Shown: positions 1 through 11,481, counted from the first letter of the stretch. The stretch: 64,000 bases of DNA from Larimichthys crocea (GCF_000972845.2 NC_040017.1:1014642-1078641), one strand, 5' to 3'. The notes: generated from the letters alone by a model not told the origin. Translations and numbers: made by a program.

Positions 1-270
1 ACTAGCTTATCAATTCATCCCAACACTTCGTTGAAGCCACTCATCTTAATGCTGCATTGTTCCACCCCACAATCCTGGACTTCTTTCTCCCCCGACAGCC
101 AATGCTGTGGCTGGATCCATTAGCTCACTAGTGCTAATGCTGCAGATTAATGGAGGATCAGAGTCACAGGGTAAGTGAGGGCCAGCCACATACACACACC
201 TTATCCCACTAGCACCTACTGAGCTAGTTAGCTTGGCCCTCGTGATAATCAACAGAGTCTTAGCTTTTTC

Positions 271-272
<2 letters not shown>
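1..272. other. Non-repetitive noncoding sequence
   Basis: I see no gene, RNA or repeat here. The frames are short and the only long one runs into the adjoining AC microsatellite. Confidence 0.6.

Positions 273-312
<40 letters not shown>
273..312. repeat. (AC)20 microsatellite
   Basis: A pure 40-bp AC dinucleotide tract. Pure tracts of this length are normally polymorphic, so this is a likely length marker. The minus-strand frame across it, rich in Cys-Val, is a repeat translation and not a gene. Confidence 0.98.
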
Positions 313-314
<2 letters not shown>

Positions 315-445
315 TCATTGGTGCTGTAAATCTGGCCAGCAGGCCATGGAGGGCCAGCAGGGAGTTAATGGCCGCCTCATAAAACCCTGAGGAGGAAGGT
401 CAGGACTGCAGCCGAGATGCCTGATGCCCTAAATGAGAAGCATGT

Positions 446-461
446 GGGGGGGGGGGGGGGG
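446..461. repeat. G16 homopolymer
   Basis: Sixteen consecutive G residues. This is a slippage-prone run and could also be a site of assembly error. Confidence 0.95.
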
Positions 462-1013
462 TCAGGAGGACAGGGTGCGGTAGGGGTGAAGGTGCTCCCA
501 TGACATTTTGCTTTCACATCTTATGGGAATGAGCCAAGGAACAACTTGACAGCCAGGAGAAACAACTGTGGTCATGTATCTGATCTCCATGATCACTTGC
601 TCTTGAACATTGTTGCTCCTTATCAAGATTTTTAAACTTTAATCCGTGTATTTAGCACTAATCTTTTACAGCAAGCTTTACATTGCAAAGCCAGCCACAA
701 ATAAGTAGCTGTTTCTTGTATTTGTTGAGTTTCAAGCACATCTTACGGCCTCTGTTCAGGAAATGGCTCAGGTGCCATCACATGACCAAAGTGAGGAACT
801 TTTGGGGCCCCAGAAGGGGCTTGCGTGCCACCCCCTTGCCTTTCCTGACTTTTTCCAGCAAGCAGAATTGCCAAAAAATCTCAAGTCCATTTCTGAGATG
901 GTGAAAGTTGCCTTCACTTAAATAGTCTGGTCAGTCAAACAGTGTTTGGTCTGGATATAAAGGTTTTTTTTTTGGATATAAACTTTTGCAGAGGCCTGTC
1001 ACTGTCACTGTGG
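462..1013. other. Non-repetitive noncoding sequence
   Basis: Several stop-limited frames up to 73 codons occur, none resembling a known protein. No RNA gene or transposon signature was seen. Confidence 0.5.
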
Positions 1014-1111
1014 AGCTGTGCAACTTTACTGAGCTCCCTGTGGCCCCAGGGACTCCCGTCTTATCAGCTGAAGGCCCTTGCTGCTTTAACACCAGCCTCT
1101 GTCATACACAG
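1014..1111 (+). repeat. Local direct duplication, copy 1
   Basis: This segment recurs at 1797-1893. Both copies share the blocks 'ACTTTACTGAGCTCC' and 'TCTTATCAGCTGA', followed by 'CTGCTTTAAC' and 'GTCATACACA', with scattered substitutions. The copies are in the same orientation, about 783 bp apart. It could be an old segmental duplication or two members of a dispersed repeat family that I do not recognise. Confidence 0.8.
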
Positions 1112-1172
1112 CTCTTCAGTTCAAAGACAACACTGCATGGCAGATCAAAGCATGGCCAATCTGGTATGCACA

Positions 1173-1412
1173 CACACACAAATACACACGCTCACTGCAC
1201 TAACACACAGTACACATGATAACACGTCCATAATCTCAGTTGCACACTCACAAACACACATCCAAACACACCGTCACCGACTGCACATGCCACTGGCATT
1301 GATCAAAGGGAGGAATGTGATAGATAGAGGGGAGATAAGGGGGAGAGAGAGAGACTGAGAGACACAGAGCGAGACAGGGAGAGAGGGAGAGAGAGTGAGG
1401 GAGAGAGGGAAG
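1173..1412. repeat. Degenerate CA-rich tract followed by a purine (GA)-rich tract
   Basis: From 1173 to about 1275 the strand carries interrupted CA repeats. From about 1315 to 1412 it is almost entirely purine, with repeated GAGAGA blocks. The frames here rich in Thr-His or Ser-Leu are repeat translations. Confidence 0.85.
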
Positions 1413-1684
1413 ATGGCTGTCTCACTTCAGTAATCAGGGCTGCAGTGTGTGGCAATAACCAAAGATGAGACAGTTCCAGTTTGCCCACATCTAACTGCAA
1501 CAATGACTATACATTCAAATACACTACACACAAACACAAACCTACACACATTTCTATTACTTGTTGGGACATAAAACAAGTAATCAAAATCATCAAAATC
1601 AGCTTAACAAGTTATGAGGTAACTTTTTAAAAATATCCATGTTCACATTTTTATTTTCTGATCGACACCATCCTTGTCATGATC

Positions 1685-1708
1685 ATTTGTCATTTGTCAT
1701 TTGTCATT
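1685..1708. repeat. Short heptamer tandem repeat
   Basis: About three tandem copies of a 7-bp unit (TTTGTCA) lie in this interval. Confidence 0.85.
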
Positions 1709-1796
1709 GCACTCTGTACAAACTGCAGAAAGGACAAAAGAACCACTAACAAAGTTCTGTTAGTCTTCATATGAAATAAATATCGCTGCTACTGAA

Positions 1797-1893
1797 GAGC
1801 TGTATGACTTTACTGAGCTCCATGTGGGCACAGGAACTCCTGTCTTATCAGCTGAGGGCCCTTACTGCTTTAACATGAGCATGTCATACACAT
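1797..1893 (+). repeat. Local direct duplication, copy 2
   Basis: This is the second copy of the segment at 1014-1111, same orientation, with scattered point differences (for example CTCCATGTGGGCACAGG against CTCCCTGTGGCCCCAGG). It sits just before the family B repeat that starts near 1950. Confidence 0.8.
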
Positions 1894-1949
1894 GCGTACA
1901 TGTTATGCATCTACTTGTTGGGAACAAGTGGCAACCTCCCTGGCTGTGA

Positions 1950-2400
1950 AATGAACCCTAAGCAGAAGTGCCAAAAACTGCAGTCCTTCAAATGTCCACT
2001 TGTGGTGAGTCAGTCTCCATAAGTCCCCATGGTTCACAGCAGAAATAAACATGTTTACAGCCTGGTACAAAAAACAGTTTTGGTCTCTGTAGCTAATTTC
2101 CCCGTTCATGACAACTGTACTGAGGGTGAATTTATATACAACTCACCTGTTCAAATGATATTAAGGCTTAAAGTTATGCTGAATTAAGAGCGTGGAATCT
2201 TTGACAGATGGGTGTCAGGTCTGAGCACCCAGGTGTCATTCAGCGTTCGCAGGCGATCCATGACTGCCAATTTTTAGATTAGCTGAGAGTCAGAAAAGGC
2301 AGGACTATGAAGATGGTGGCAACCAGAGCCAACACACAGAGTTTCCAGAGAAACCAGTGGGTGGACATCATGGATAGGCTGTCCATTCTTTACACTGTTA
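1950..2400 (+). mobile_element. Dispersed noncoding repeat, family B, copy 1
   Basis: This matches copies at 6471-6716 and 42300-42609. Shared landmarks are 'AGCTAATTTCCCCG', 'ATGACAACTGT', 'GATATTAAGG', 'TTTTTAGATTAG' and a right end reading 'GTCCATTCTTTA' then 'ACTGT'. I recognise the right half and the block around 'AAATAAACATGTTTACAG' as a repeat common in percomorph genomes. No open frame, inverted termini or pol III boxes were obvious, so its class is unresolved (SINE or MITE). The left boundary is approximate. Confidence 0.75.
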
Positions 2401-4701
2401 TACTGCTCTTTTCTAAATCAGGCCAAATCATTGGGAAACATGACCATTTTTTGTGTTTTAAAAGTCCTCCAAACTAACACACTTGGACTGTATGACAAAC
2501 ATGTGAGCATGTCACTGTATGCAGACATCCAGTGAAGTAAAGTAAAAAGAAAACATTTTGGGGAATACCCAGCTCTTAAACAGTGAGGCTGGTCAGAACA
2601 AAGTGGGGTAGAGAAAGTATGAGTAAAACTAAACTCCAAACCAAAGATACAACTATAAGGTAGTACTGGAAGCTGAACCACAGTGAGACATTTAAAAATG
2701 ACACTTTTCTCTTCACTGTTTAGCACAAGACAGCGTTTGGTTAAGGAGAAGACCATCACGAGTTGGCTCTGATCAGACTAGCAGGACCAGACAGTGAGTG
2801 ACGGAGGGAGGGCGGGTGTTGCTCTCATGAACAGCTCTTTGCTGTTGCCACATTTGGAGTTTATGATTCAACTTTTTCAACTCGACGGTGGCGCCTCACT
2901 GTGTCACCATGGCTACCACACAAACAGGACATACAGGAAATTGAGTGATACAGGAGCCGATTTCACTGGAGTTCATCCGAGTTCATCCAAGTTCCCTGAA
3001 TTACACATCTCTTCGCCAGCAGAGCACAGCCAGATCAATGAAGAGAAACAGACATGGAGCAGCATCAGCTTCCAAGTCTGATGATCTGGCCTTGGACGAT
3101 AAACAAGGTTTATGATGCTAGTTAGCAAAACTGGCTAATTAATCATGTCACATTGCTATTATTTAGCTGTGTGACAAGTTTATACTGGCAGATAGTGGAC
3201 AGCAGCAGCCTGTAGCATCCAATCAGAGATACCCAGGAAGGGCAGTGGCAGCATTATGCCACCAATTGACAACACAAAATACAGATGCTGCCATGTGGTT
3301 GCTGTCTGAGGGCAGCATTATTCCCTGCTGCGAGGCTGCAGTGGATGAGATCTCGTCTGACTATACCATGCCCTTTGAAAAAAAGCTATTTGTGTGCACC
3401 TACTATCTCACCCTGAAGTCAACACTCAAAGGAAAACCTACCTGAACCTGTAAACTTTGTGCAGCTTGGCTCTATATCTGCTTACGACTCCACAGATAGG
3501 TTAGAGAGGTAACTGAACCTAGCTGCATCAGATCAGACACAGTGGTGATCAAACCTCAGAGAGCAAAAATAACATCTGTGGTCAAAGTGGAAAGGGCGAC
3601 TGTGGGATGTCATAGGCCCTGATTACATAGTGGTCATGTGCACCAAGCTTTTAACTGGCAGACTGTGTATTTCTTTGCTGCTTTGGTGTTGTATTTCACA
3701 AAGATGGGGATTAGGGCTATGTGAAGAAAAAAAACAATGTTTCCAAGATTAAACCTAGAATTCAGAGAAAGAAGGAGTCTTCTGAGAATCAAGTTAAAAA
3801 TGTGACATTGAAGTCAGAAACTCTGATTTCACAATACGGACTTTGTCAGAAATATGAATAGAAAACATTTGTGAATGTCCTTGCTTGACATCAATGGTGT
3901 CTAAAGTGGGTTGACTTTGTTTGTGAGAAATGTCCATGCAAATGACTAATATTGAAATATTAGATTCATGCACCAAGTCACTTGCTATCTTTTTATATTA
4001 TTTCATTACATGGTATAATGTTCTACTTATACTCATTTCTGCAGAAGAACTACAGATGAACAAGCCTCTTTCAAGTTCAACCCGTACAGTCAGTACACTG
4101 AATCAGCTGTTGGTGTGTAGTACGGTGATGTATCTGCATGTGAAGACACTGTCACTGTTGGACTAAATGGAAAACATGCTTTGATGCTCATCAGACGCCT
4201 CCTGAGTTTGCTAGTTAAGTGTAGCGATCTTGTTCTCCTCATGAATTAGCTGCATTTTCTTCCCTCAGTGGCTAACGATGACTTTTATGAGGTGACCTTT
4301 GTTTTCATAAGTGTGTACCATGAAAATACAAGAACACAGGTACACACTCTCACAAAATGGAAGTTTCCTCATGTGTCCTCATTTTCTCCATCTCAGCTCA
4401 CACAAATACAACACGTCTCCTTCTATGTTCCCTGTCCGTGGGAGCCTGAACTAATGTCCCATCTGCCCCTGCTCCTCGTACACAGACTGCTTTCATTCCT
4501 AATGAGGGCCTGATGAATTTTCTTAAAGGCGGTGATGGGCCAAATTGGGGCTGATATGTCCCATCCGGCAGGGTGGATGGGGCCATAGGACGGAGCCTTG
4601 TCCTACCGCCATGTGACAGCCAAACCAGGACAAAGTGAAAGAACCTATTAGCACTAACTGGTCAGTTTACTGTGTGTTAGGGTTGCTTATTCCATTACCA
4701 A

Positions 4702-4705
<4 letters not shown>
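2401..4705. other. Noncoding sequence without recognisable genes
   Basis: Frames of 60-113 codons occur on both strands but show no conserved motif, no run of codons with coding character and no convincing splice context. Near 2970 a short 'GAGTTCATCC' unit is tandemly repeated. No RNA gene or clear transposon was seen. Confidence 0.5.
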
Positions 4706-4752
<47 letters not shown>

Positions 4753-4780
4753 TGTGTGTGTGTGTGAGTGTGTGTGTGTG
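4706..4780. repeat. (GT)n microsatellite, slightly interrupted
   Basis: About 75 bp of GT with two AG interruptions. It is the first of three long GT/AC tracts within 510 bp. Confidence 0.97.
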
Positions 4781-4911
4781 CAGATGCATGGGGGAGAGAG
4801 GGGACTTGAATGATACAACCCAGAGGAGACAACTTCACTGTAGATACTAAAATCTGTGAAGGACAGTTGTGGTTGTTGCCACTAAGAGACAATAGATGTA
4901 TTGTTCTCCTA

Positions 4912-4913
<2 letters not shown>

Positions 4914-4958
<45 letters not shown>

Positions 4959-4960
4959 TG
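4914..4960. repeat. (GT)n microsatellite
   Basis: About 47 bp of GT with one TTT interruption near its right end. Confidence 0.97.
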
Positions 4961-5131
4961 TATTGCTGTGAGATTCCCCAAAATGTGTGCAAAATGTGCG
5001 ATAGGTAATGAAACGCATAAAATCTGTGTGTTAGGTCAGGGTGTATGACATGTGACTGTGTGTGTTTGTGTGTGACAGCGTAAGGTGAGGGAAGGAGGGC
5101 ATCAGATGAGCCATCTGGGTGGGTTGTTCTG

Positions 5132-5151
5132 ACACACACGCACACACACAC

Positions 5152-5214
<63 letters not shown>
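5132..5214. repeat. (AC)n microsatellite
   Basis: About 83 bp of AC with two CG interruptions near the left end. It is in inverted orientation to the two GT tracts just upstream. All frames across it encode only Cys-Val or Thr-His repeats. Confidence 0.97.
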
Positions 5215-5215
<1 letters not shown>

Positions 5216-6429
5216 CTAGTTTGGAGAGGGTAAGAGAGGGGGGCATGACGCGTCAAGCTGGAGCCATGACTCTGTTGTGTGTGTGTGTGTTGCGTGAGTG
5301 TCGGGGGGGTTTGATCCCATTGTGTGTGTCAACAAGCCGTCCCATTCAGCGCCTGTGTGGCTAAACTCTGCTAATGAGCGTTGCCTCTGGCTGGGCCTAG
5401 CTACCACAGTACTCACACACATACACACACCAACCCTGAACCAGAGGGTTGGGGTGGGAGGTATCGTTGAAGAGACGGGGAGGTAGGAGAGTGTATGAAC
5501 GACAGACAAAGCGAAAAACAGAGAGCGAAAAGGAAAGAATGAGTCAGGATGCGACCTCATCAAAAGATGACAAATTGCTGCTACAGTAAATGTGACAATT
5601 TTCATGGTGAAACACTGAAAAACAAAAGAACGTGTGGACTTTCCGCTGGAAAACTGCTCATGTCAGAGTGGAAACTCCACATACTATTACAAAATTTTAC
5701 AAGAAGTACACTCAGTAATTTACAATACTACAATAATGATCAAATCAGTGATGTTATATCAGATCCATGGGTCCATACACCACGTTTTCCATACATCACC
5801 CTGCAACCTGCAGGACAGTAAAAAGAAACACATACACATTTGCAAAGTGTACTTAGAAAGTATTAAGTTACAGAGGAAGGATGTGGTTTGATGGACAAAG
5901 TGCAGCTACAGTATAGTGATGTAGTCCAACTCTATTGCCAGACAGAAGGTTGATAATGGACCAGTCTACAAAACCCCCAATTATGTTTAATTACAAGGTT
6001 TTGGAATGTTCCATGCCACTGTCTTTTAGGCAATTTATTACTGTAATATCTGTAAATGGCAACTATGGTTGAAGTATTGTTGAGGGCAGGGAAAGATTGT
6101 GGTACCTTTAAACCATGCTTTACTTCATTTAAGTACATGAATGTGTGTAGAGAGGAAGAGAGAGCACAGTTTTTCCTTCAACATGAATGTGTCTGAATTG
6201 TATTCCCGTCTGCAGCCATGGAACTTCAGAACTTCAGTTTTAGAATAGTTGTTGAGTACAAGGATGGATTGCTGCATTAATCAAGCCAGGCACTTCAGAG
6301 CTGCAGTTTCAGGTAATAATTCTCTGCAGGTTCATCACTAGGGCTAAAACAATCCTCCTACTAAGCTGGCTAATATAAATGCATATACCACTAATGTTTG
6401 TTTGTATACTGGAGTATAGTAACAAAAAA
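5215..6429. other. Noncoding sequence without recognisable genes
   Basis: The overlapping 60-129 codon frames at 5216-5605 and 5549-5891 look like chance frames. At 6341 the phrase 'AGGGCTAAAACAATCC' resembles the terminus of a known class of fish hAT-like repeats, but too little remains to call it. Confidence 0.45.
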
Positions 6430-6470
6430 TTATTTCCCCCTGGGATTATTAAAGTATTTCTGATTCTGAT
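6430..6470 (+). mobile_element. LINE 3' tail remnant (Rex1-like)
   Basis: The stretch reads 'TTTCCCCCTGGGATTATT', then AAAGTATTTC, then a doubled TCTGAT. This is the form of the 3' end of Rex1/Babar-type fish non-LTR retrotransposons, which end in a short tandem repeat. Only the extreme 3' end is present, as expected for a severely 5'-truncated insertion. It abuts family B copy 2. Confidence 0.55.
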
Positions 6471-6716
6471 CAAATTACATTAAGGCTTAAAGTTATGCTG
6501 AATTAACAGCGTGGTTGCTTCGACTGACAGGTGGGTGCCATTACAGATGGCTTGTTTGAGCAGCCAGGCTTCATTCGGCCAGCCAGAGGTCCGATTTTTA
6601 GATTAGTCAGGAGGCAGAAGAGGCAAGACAGCCAACATGGTGGCAGGCCACAGATTTTGAGCTTGAAAACGGCGCTTCAGAAACCTGTGGATAACGTCAC
6701 ATTTTTACACTGTGAT
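6471..6716 (+). mobile_element. Dispersed noncoding repeat, family B, copy 2
   Basis: It begins inside the family at 'ATTAAGGCTTAAAGTTATGC', a block shared almost exactly with copy 1. It continues through 'GGTGGGTGCCATTACAGA', 'TTTTTAGATTAG' and 'CAACATGGTGGC' to a right end like 'ACGTCACATTTTTACACTGT'. Relative to copy 1 the left part is missing, replaced by the adjoining LINE tail. Confidence 0.75.
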
Positions 6717-7144
6717 TGGACCTAACGAGCAATAACAGCTATTGTGACTGATTTTAAATTGAATGTGGTCATCTGCACGTAATGTACAAAGTTTGTATTA
6801 GCAAAGAGACAAAAAAGACTTTGTTACTTTAAATTCATGAAGAGAAGTGCCATAGGAAAAGCCAGATGAAAGAACCCAGAGAACTCTTCTCTGCATTAGT
6901 GTTAAAACAAGATGGACCGATGTAAAGAGTGAGAGGAACAGCAAGGAAACAACAGGACAGGATCCAGGGAGGCTGATCACATCAGCCAGTGGGCAGAAGG
7001 AAGGAGGATGGGAGCTGGGGGTGGGAAAGGAGGGCATGTCACCCTCCATCAGCACAACGAGCTCTCTCTGTCTTTTTTTCCCCTCTTCAACACATTTTTT
7101 TTCCCCCACCACCAGCAAGCTATTTCCAACCCACAGCGTTCGTC

Positions 7145-7183
7145 CGTGCGTGCATGCGTGCATGCGTGCATGTGCACGTGTGT
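7145..7183. repeat. 39-bp alternating pyrimidine-purine tract (Z-DNA type)
   Basis: Every step alternates pyrimidine and purine, with repeated CGTGCATG units and several CpG steps. Alternating tracts containing CG steps are the classical sequences that can adopt left-handed Z-DNA. Confidence 0.85.
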
Positions 7184-8255
7184 TTGAGTGAGTGTGTGCT
7201 GGAGGTGAGGTTTGGGGCTGAGGCCATTAAAGCTCTGTTAAAACACTTCTGATGCTGTTGGTTGATGCTGAAGCAAGAGGAGAGTGAAAAAAAGAGAGAG
7301 TGAGACAGTGAGGGAGGGAGCACACACTCAGTGGCTATCTCGGCCCGCCCAGCAGTCCGCTGGCAGCCTGTCAATACTATGAGCAGAGAGGTGCGAGATG
7401 AGTCAACAACCTAATTCTAACATCAAACTTTCATGGGCAGCAGAGGGGAAGAGCAAGCTGGAGAGAGATGTGGGGAGAGATGTTTGCTGTTAACGCTTTC
7501 TCCATCACCTGACCTTCACTCCTCCAAACCTTTTAAAAACCCTTTAAAACCCGACCCCTTTAACACACACACTCACACATACAGTGCTACCGCACACACC
7601 CAGGAACACACACAAGGTTGCACTTTTGAAGTTCTGACCTGCGGCTGAATTACATTTGGAGCGTTTTAGCAGGATATAATAGTGACCCTCTCACTCTCAC
7701 TCTCTCACTGGCCCGCCACACTTTGCAGAAGCTCTCTCGCCTTGACGGAGAGAGTGCCAGCGGCTTTATTTATTAAATATGGCCTGAGAGAAGAAGCAAC
7801 ATGAGCGAGCTGAGAAACCGTTTTAAGAGTCCGGATTTTAATGGCTTTCTGACACGCTGGGATGGTAGTGGTTCGGCGGTGGACTGGAGGGGACACCTTT
7901 TGAGTGCTGAATGGTGTTTGTTCTAAGCTTGTTGTCCCACACAGTGTGAGTGTATGGGAATGTGCTGTGGTCATGGGAAAGATGGGGAGGATACGATCAT
8001 GCAGTGAAGAAGAACGTGGTGCAGTGAGTGTCAAGACAATTAGCAAAAAATGGAAACTTAGAGTAGTACTTAGATCATAATTAGACAAAAGTATGTCAGC
8101 AAACTGAGCAACTACTTACTTCTAGCAGTTTATTTTTAGATCAAAATATGATTTACTGCTTCATAAAAGGCAGAAATCTCTACATTTGATGATTAAACAT
8201 CAGGTCCCTCATGCAGATTTACTAATTAAATAGTAGAACATACTGTATTACTTCA
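7184..8255. other. Noncoding sequence with purine-rich patches
   Basis: Purine-rich patches occur near 7270-7320. At 7689-7710 CTCTCACT-like units repeat. The minus-strand frame at 7705-8088 (127 codons) shows no recognisable motif. Confidence 0.45.
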
Positions 8256-8542
8256 CAGATTATCACACATGGAAGATTTAGAGGGTTCTATAGGCAGAAA
8301 TGGAATATAACATTCATAAGTTTTCATCCGGACCTATGTCTTAGACTAAGTTTTGCAGAGTGTGTTCTGTTCAGTCTGCCATGTTGCACCAACATGTTTC
8401 TACAGTAGCCCAAAAATTGACATCTTTTTGTGAGATCTCCTACATGTTTGGAAGGTGAGAGTGAGGCGAGGGGTATTTGGTCATTTACAATCTGCAACTT
8501 CAACTGCTAGATGCCACTGAATCCTACACACTGGACCTTTAA
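8256..8542 (+). mobile_element. Family A MITE, copy 1
   Basis: The right end reads 'ACACACTGGACCTTTAA', the exact reverse complement of the left terminus of copy 3 at 21928. Internal landmarks 'GGCAGAAATGGAATATAA' and 'ACATGTTTCTACAGTAGCCC' recur in other copies. The left terminus has decayed ('TATCACACATGGAAGATTTA'). There is no open frame, so it is a non-autonomous element. Confidence 0.8.
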
Positions 8543-8803
8543 TCAGAAGAGAAGAACTGTAAACTAGAATCACCAGGAGATTCGGGATGAAGTGGTTTCT
8601 CTCAATGGCTTGATTAAAGAAAATGAGGAGCAGAAAAGTGTACTATGACATCAGAAACAATAAAAAAAATAGAAATATTTCTAAAGAAATTTTGAGTGTG
8701 CCTGACTCTGGCCCCGTCGCCCCCATACATTATTACTGACACTGCTCAGCAAATTCAGTATTAATACAACAAGCTGTGTCATCATTGCCTTTTTAATGCG
8801 CTC

Positions 8804-8833
8804 TTATTTTGAAGGGACTCTTATTTTGAAAGA
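8804..8833 (+). repeat. 30-bp direct repeat, unit 1
   Basis: This 30-bp segment is repeated exactly at 8881-8910. Each unit itself contains two TTATTTTGAA words. The period of the duplication is 77 bp. Confidence 0.95.
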
Positions 8834-8880
8834 GCTTGTGTGGTCTTGTGTCTGTTAATGAGAGAGTTTTACAAAGAGTT

Positions 8881-8910
8881 TTATTTTGAAGGGACTCTTA
8901 TTTTGAAAGA
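8881..8910 (+). repeat. 30-bp direct repeat, unit 2
   Basis: An exact copy of 8804-8833, 77 bp downstream, just before a GT microsatellite. The perfect identity suggests a recent local duplication. Confidence 0.95.
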
Positions 8911-8921
8911 CTTTTGTCTTT

Positions 8922-8922
<1 letters not shown>

Positions 8923-8953
<31 letters not shown>

Positions 8954-9080
8954 CATGTCCTCTCTGTCTGTGTGTGTGTATTTGTCCTGTCTGTCTCCGT
9001 GTGTGTGCTTGTGTGTCTGCCCTGTCTGTCTATCTGTGTGTGGTGTGTGTGTGTGTCTGTCTGTCTCTCTATCTATGTAT
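8923..9080. repeat. GT microsatellite with a degenerate TG/CTGT tail
   Basis: A pure GT run to about 8945 passes into CGCGCGTG and then a long degenerate mixture of TGTG, CTGTCTGT and TATCTATG. The frames across it, rich in Cys, Val and Ser, are repeat translations. Confidence 0.9.
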
Positions 9081-11481
9081 GAAAAAAATGCCAAAAAAAA
9101 AAGTGTGCCGCAAACCAAAATCCAAAATGACCATCAGCATCCTCGTCTCGTGGACCATTTCCTTGCCGATTTTCAGGCGAAAATTGTATAAACTTTAGCC
9201 TCAGGAGTTAGAGAAAGCACAGGTGCTCCCGGCTCCTTTTGGAAATTTCTCTTCTCAAATTAACATGGGAGTAGATTGGGCAGTAGATGTGTGTTGCTGG
9301 CGAATCTTTGTGTCTGACCCCAAAACTATAAAGCTGACAGCTGCAGCAGTGTCATCCTCAAATTTTCCTACGTTTTGAGAGGTAATCATGTCTGTAATTT
9401 TTCTCTCCCTCTCCACTGTAGCAATGATGCTGTCATCTGATTTAACACCTAATTTCATAAACTTGTGGATATTTATATTTTTGTGGATCATTCAAACTTG
9501 GCTGGATGGTTAATAACACTTTCTTCTTTGGACTGACAAACTCAGAACACACGTTTATTCTGATTTTGCACAGACTTTAAAATGGTTCCAGAATAATCTG
9601 TGCAACAAGTAAAAGACTTCTTCTCAGTGTGAATTGATGATTTAATGTTGCTTAGAATTGTGTGTTTCTGAGAAAAACAGAACTTGTGTCTGTCCTTTCT
9701 TGACTGTCTTTGTCTCTGGAATAAAGGTGAAAGTGCATAAAAAATACAATAACTTAAATAACCAATGAGGTACATTAATCACACACCACACATACTATAT
9801 GTACATGCTGAATGGTGATAATACAAAGAAAAGGAGCTGAGGTTAAGTAAGGAACTCAATTATTTATGACCACATAAAAATATCTTCGAGCCCCGTTTCA
9901 TTGTTGCTGGTCTAAAGCGGGGTTACACTGAGTCAGTGTCAGTCAGTGCCAGGCATTCTCATCCACTATTTATATGATAGAGGTTCCTGAACATACCCAG
10001 TGAATGTTTCTTATTATAGTTATGATCATCTCACATGTCACCACTACTGTGTGCAACAAGATTTGGACAAATTAAACAAATGAACCGGCATTCTGGCACG
10101 CCCAAGTTAAATTTCAGAATGTGTCTGTTTTAATGTCACAGCAACAGCTGCTGGTCACTTCAGGCTACAAATATCCAGGCCTCTGAAAACTGTTATATTG
10201 CTCTAAATATATTCCAACAATGAAGTTGAGTCATGCTTAACTCTAATTTATCATAGTCGAGCCCCACAATCAAGCTCAGACAACTCAGCCACCACAAAAC
10301 TGTCAAAACTGTCACGTTGCCAAGCGGAGGAACACACCCTAGTTGGTAAATCACATTCTCTGTGGTTGCAAATGTGCGGGAAAAATCCTTTCCTTTGAAC
10401 GGCCAACTGTAAAACATGTCGTCGGAGCTCAGTGGTTGGGATTTTTTGACAAATGAGGATGACAGCAAGGCAAACAAACACGTTTGGAGGGTTTCTCCGA
10501 ATGTTCGTTGATGGCTGTGTGATGGGCAGGGTGCGAGAGCAAAGAGGAGGGAGGAAGGATTGAGGAAGACAGGGAGGGACAGCATACCGGGAAATACTGG
10601 GAGTGTTGACAGAGAAGAGGGATGGTTTGGAAAGTGTGAGGTAGAAAGATGAAGAGATGAAAGGATTAAGACAGGACATGGATTAAATAGTAAATAGGAG
10701 GGGGAGGTGTCAGGGCTAGTTTTGACCAGTGAGGGATTTTGTAGGCTAACACAGACTATTTTTGGATGGAGGCAGCTGAAAGCTGATATTTTCTGCTAGT
10801 GTCGAATGTATACATTTGGCCATTTTAATGCCAAACATGACAATGTTCTTCCTACAAATGAAAGATGAAGCCATAAACAATAGAACACACCCTTGCTTAA
10901 TTCAATACTCCAAGACATTTTGGTGCTTTAGTCTTATTTGGTCTGATATGACCAGTAGCTAGTAGCCAATGTACAGCAGTGACTGATTTAAGGCAGTTTG
11001 GAGTTCCCCTGTGGCTTTAGGATCATGAACTAAAACATCCACAATTTGAGTTCACATCTTTGTTGCATCTCTCTCCCTCATCTCCTGGTATCTTTACTGT
11101 CTGTCCAAGGCTTAAATTAGTGCACTTTGTAAATCAACATTTCTATGGCGTTATACAGCCTTGTAATGCTTCAAGCAAATTGCTTGAGGAACTATTACCA
11201 CTATTAGACAGCCCCCAAAATCAAAAATCTGACAAGCACGTTCAGTACACAGAGCAAAACCAACACCAAGAATGCCTTTAAGGAGAGACTATCCAAAAGT
11301 GAGACACTCTCTATGACAACAGGCTTTTTACCCCTGCTCGATGGTGGTCTAGAACAACTACACAACTAATTAACAAATGATTATCACACCCACAAACTCA
11401 CAGCTATCTCAAATGCAAATGCAAGAACATCTTATTCAATAGCTTATTTCCTGTCATATGAGACACGATCATTTGAAAGCA
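9081..11481. other. Noncoding sequence without recognisable genes
   Basis: The longest frames (10193-10585 and 10251-10679, minus strand) overlap in different frames and have no recognisable motif. No transposon end, RNA gene or tandem array was seen. Confidence 0.5.

Noticed and set aside
4695..5256. Several overlapping frames rich in Cys-Val or Thr-His
   Set aside because: These are translations of GT/AC dinucleotide repeats in different frames.
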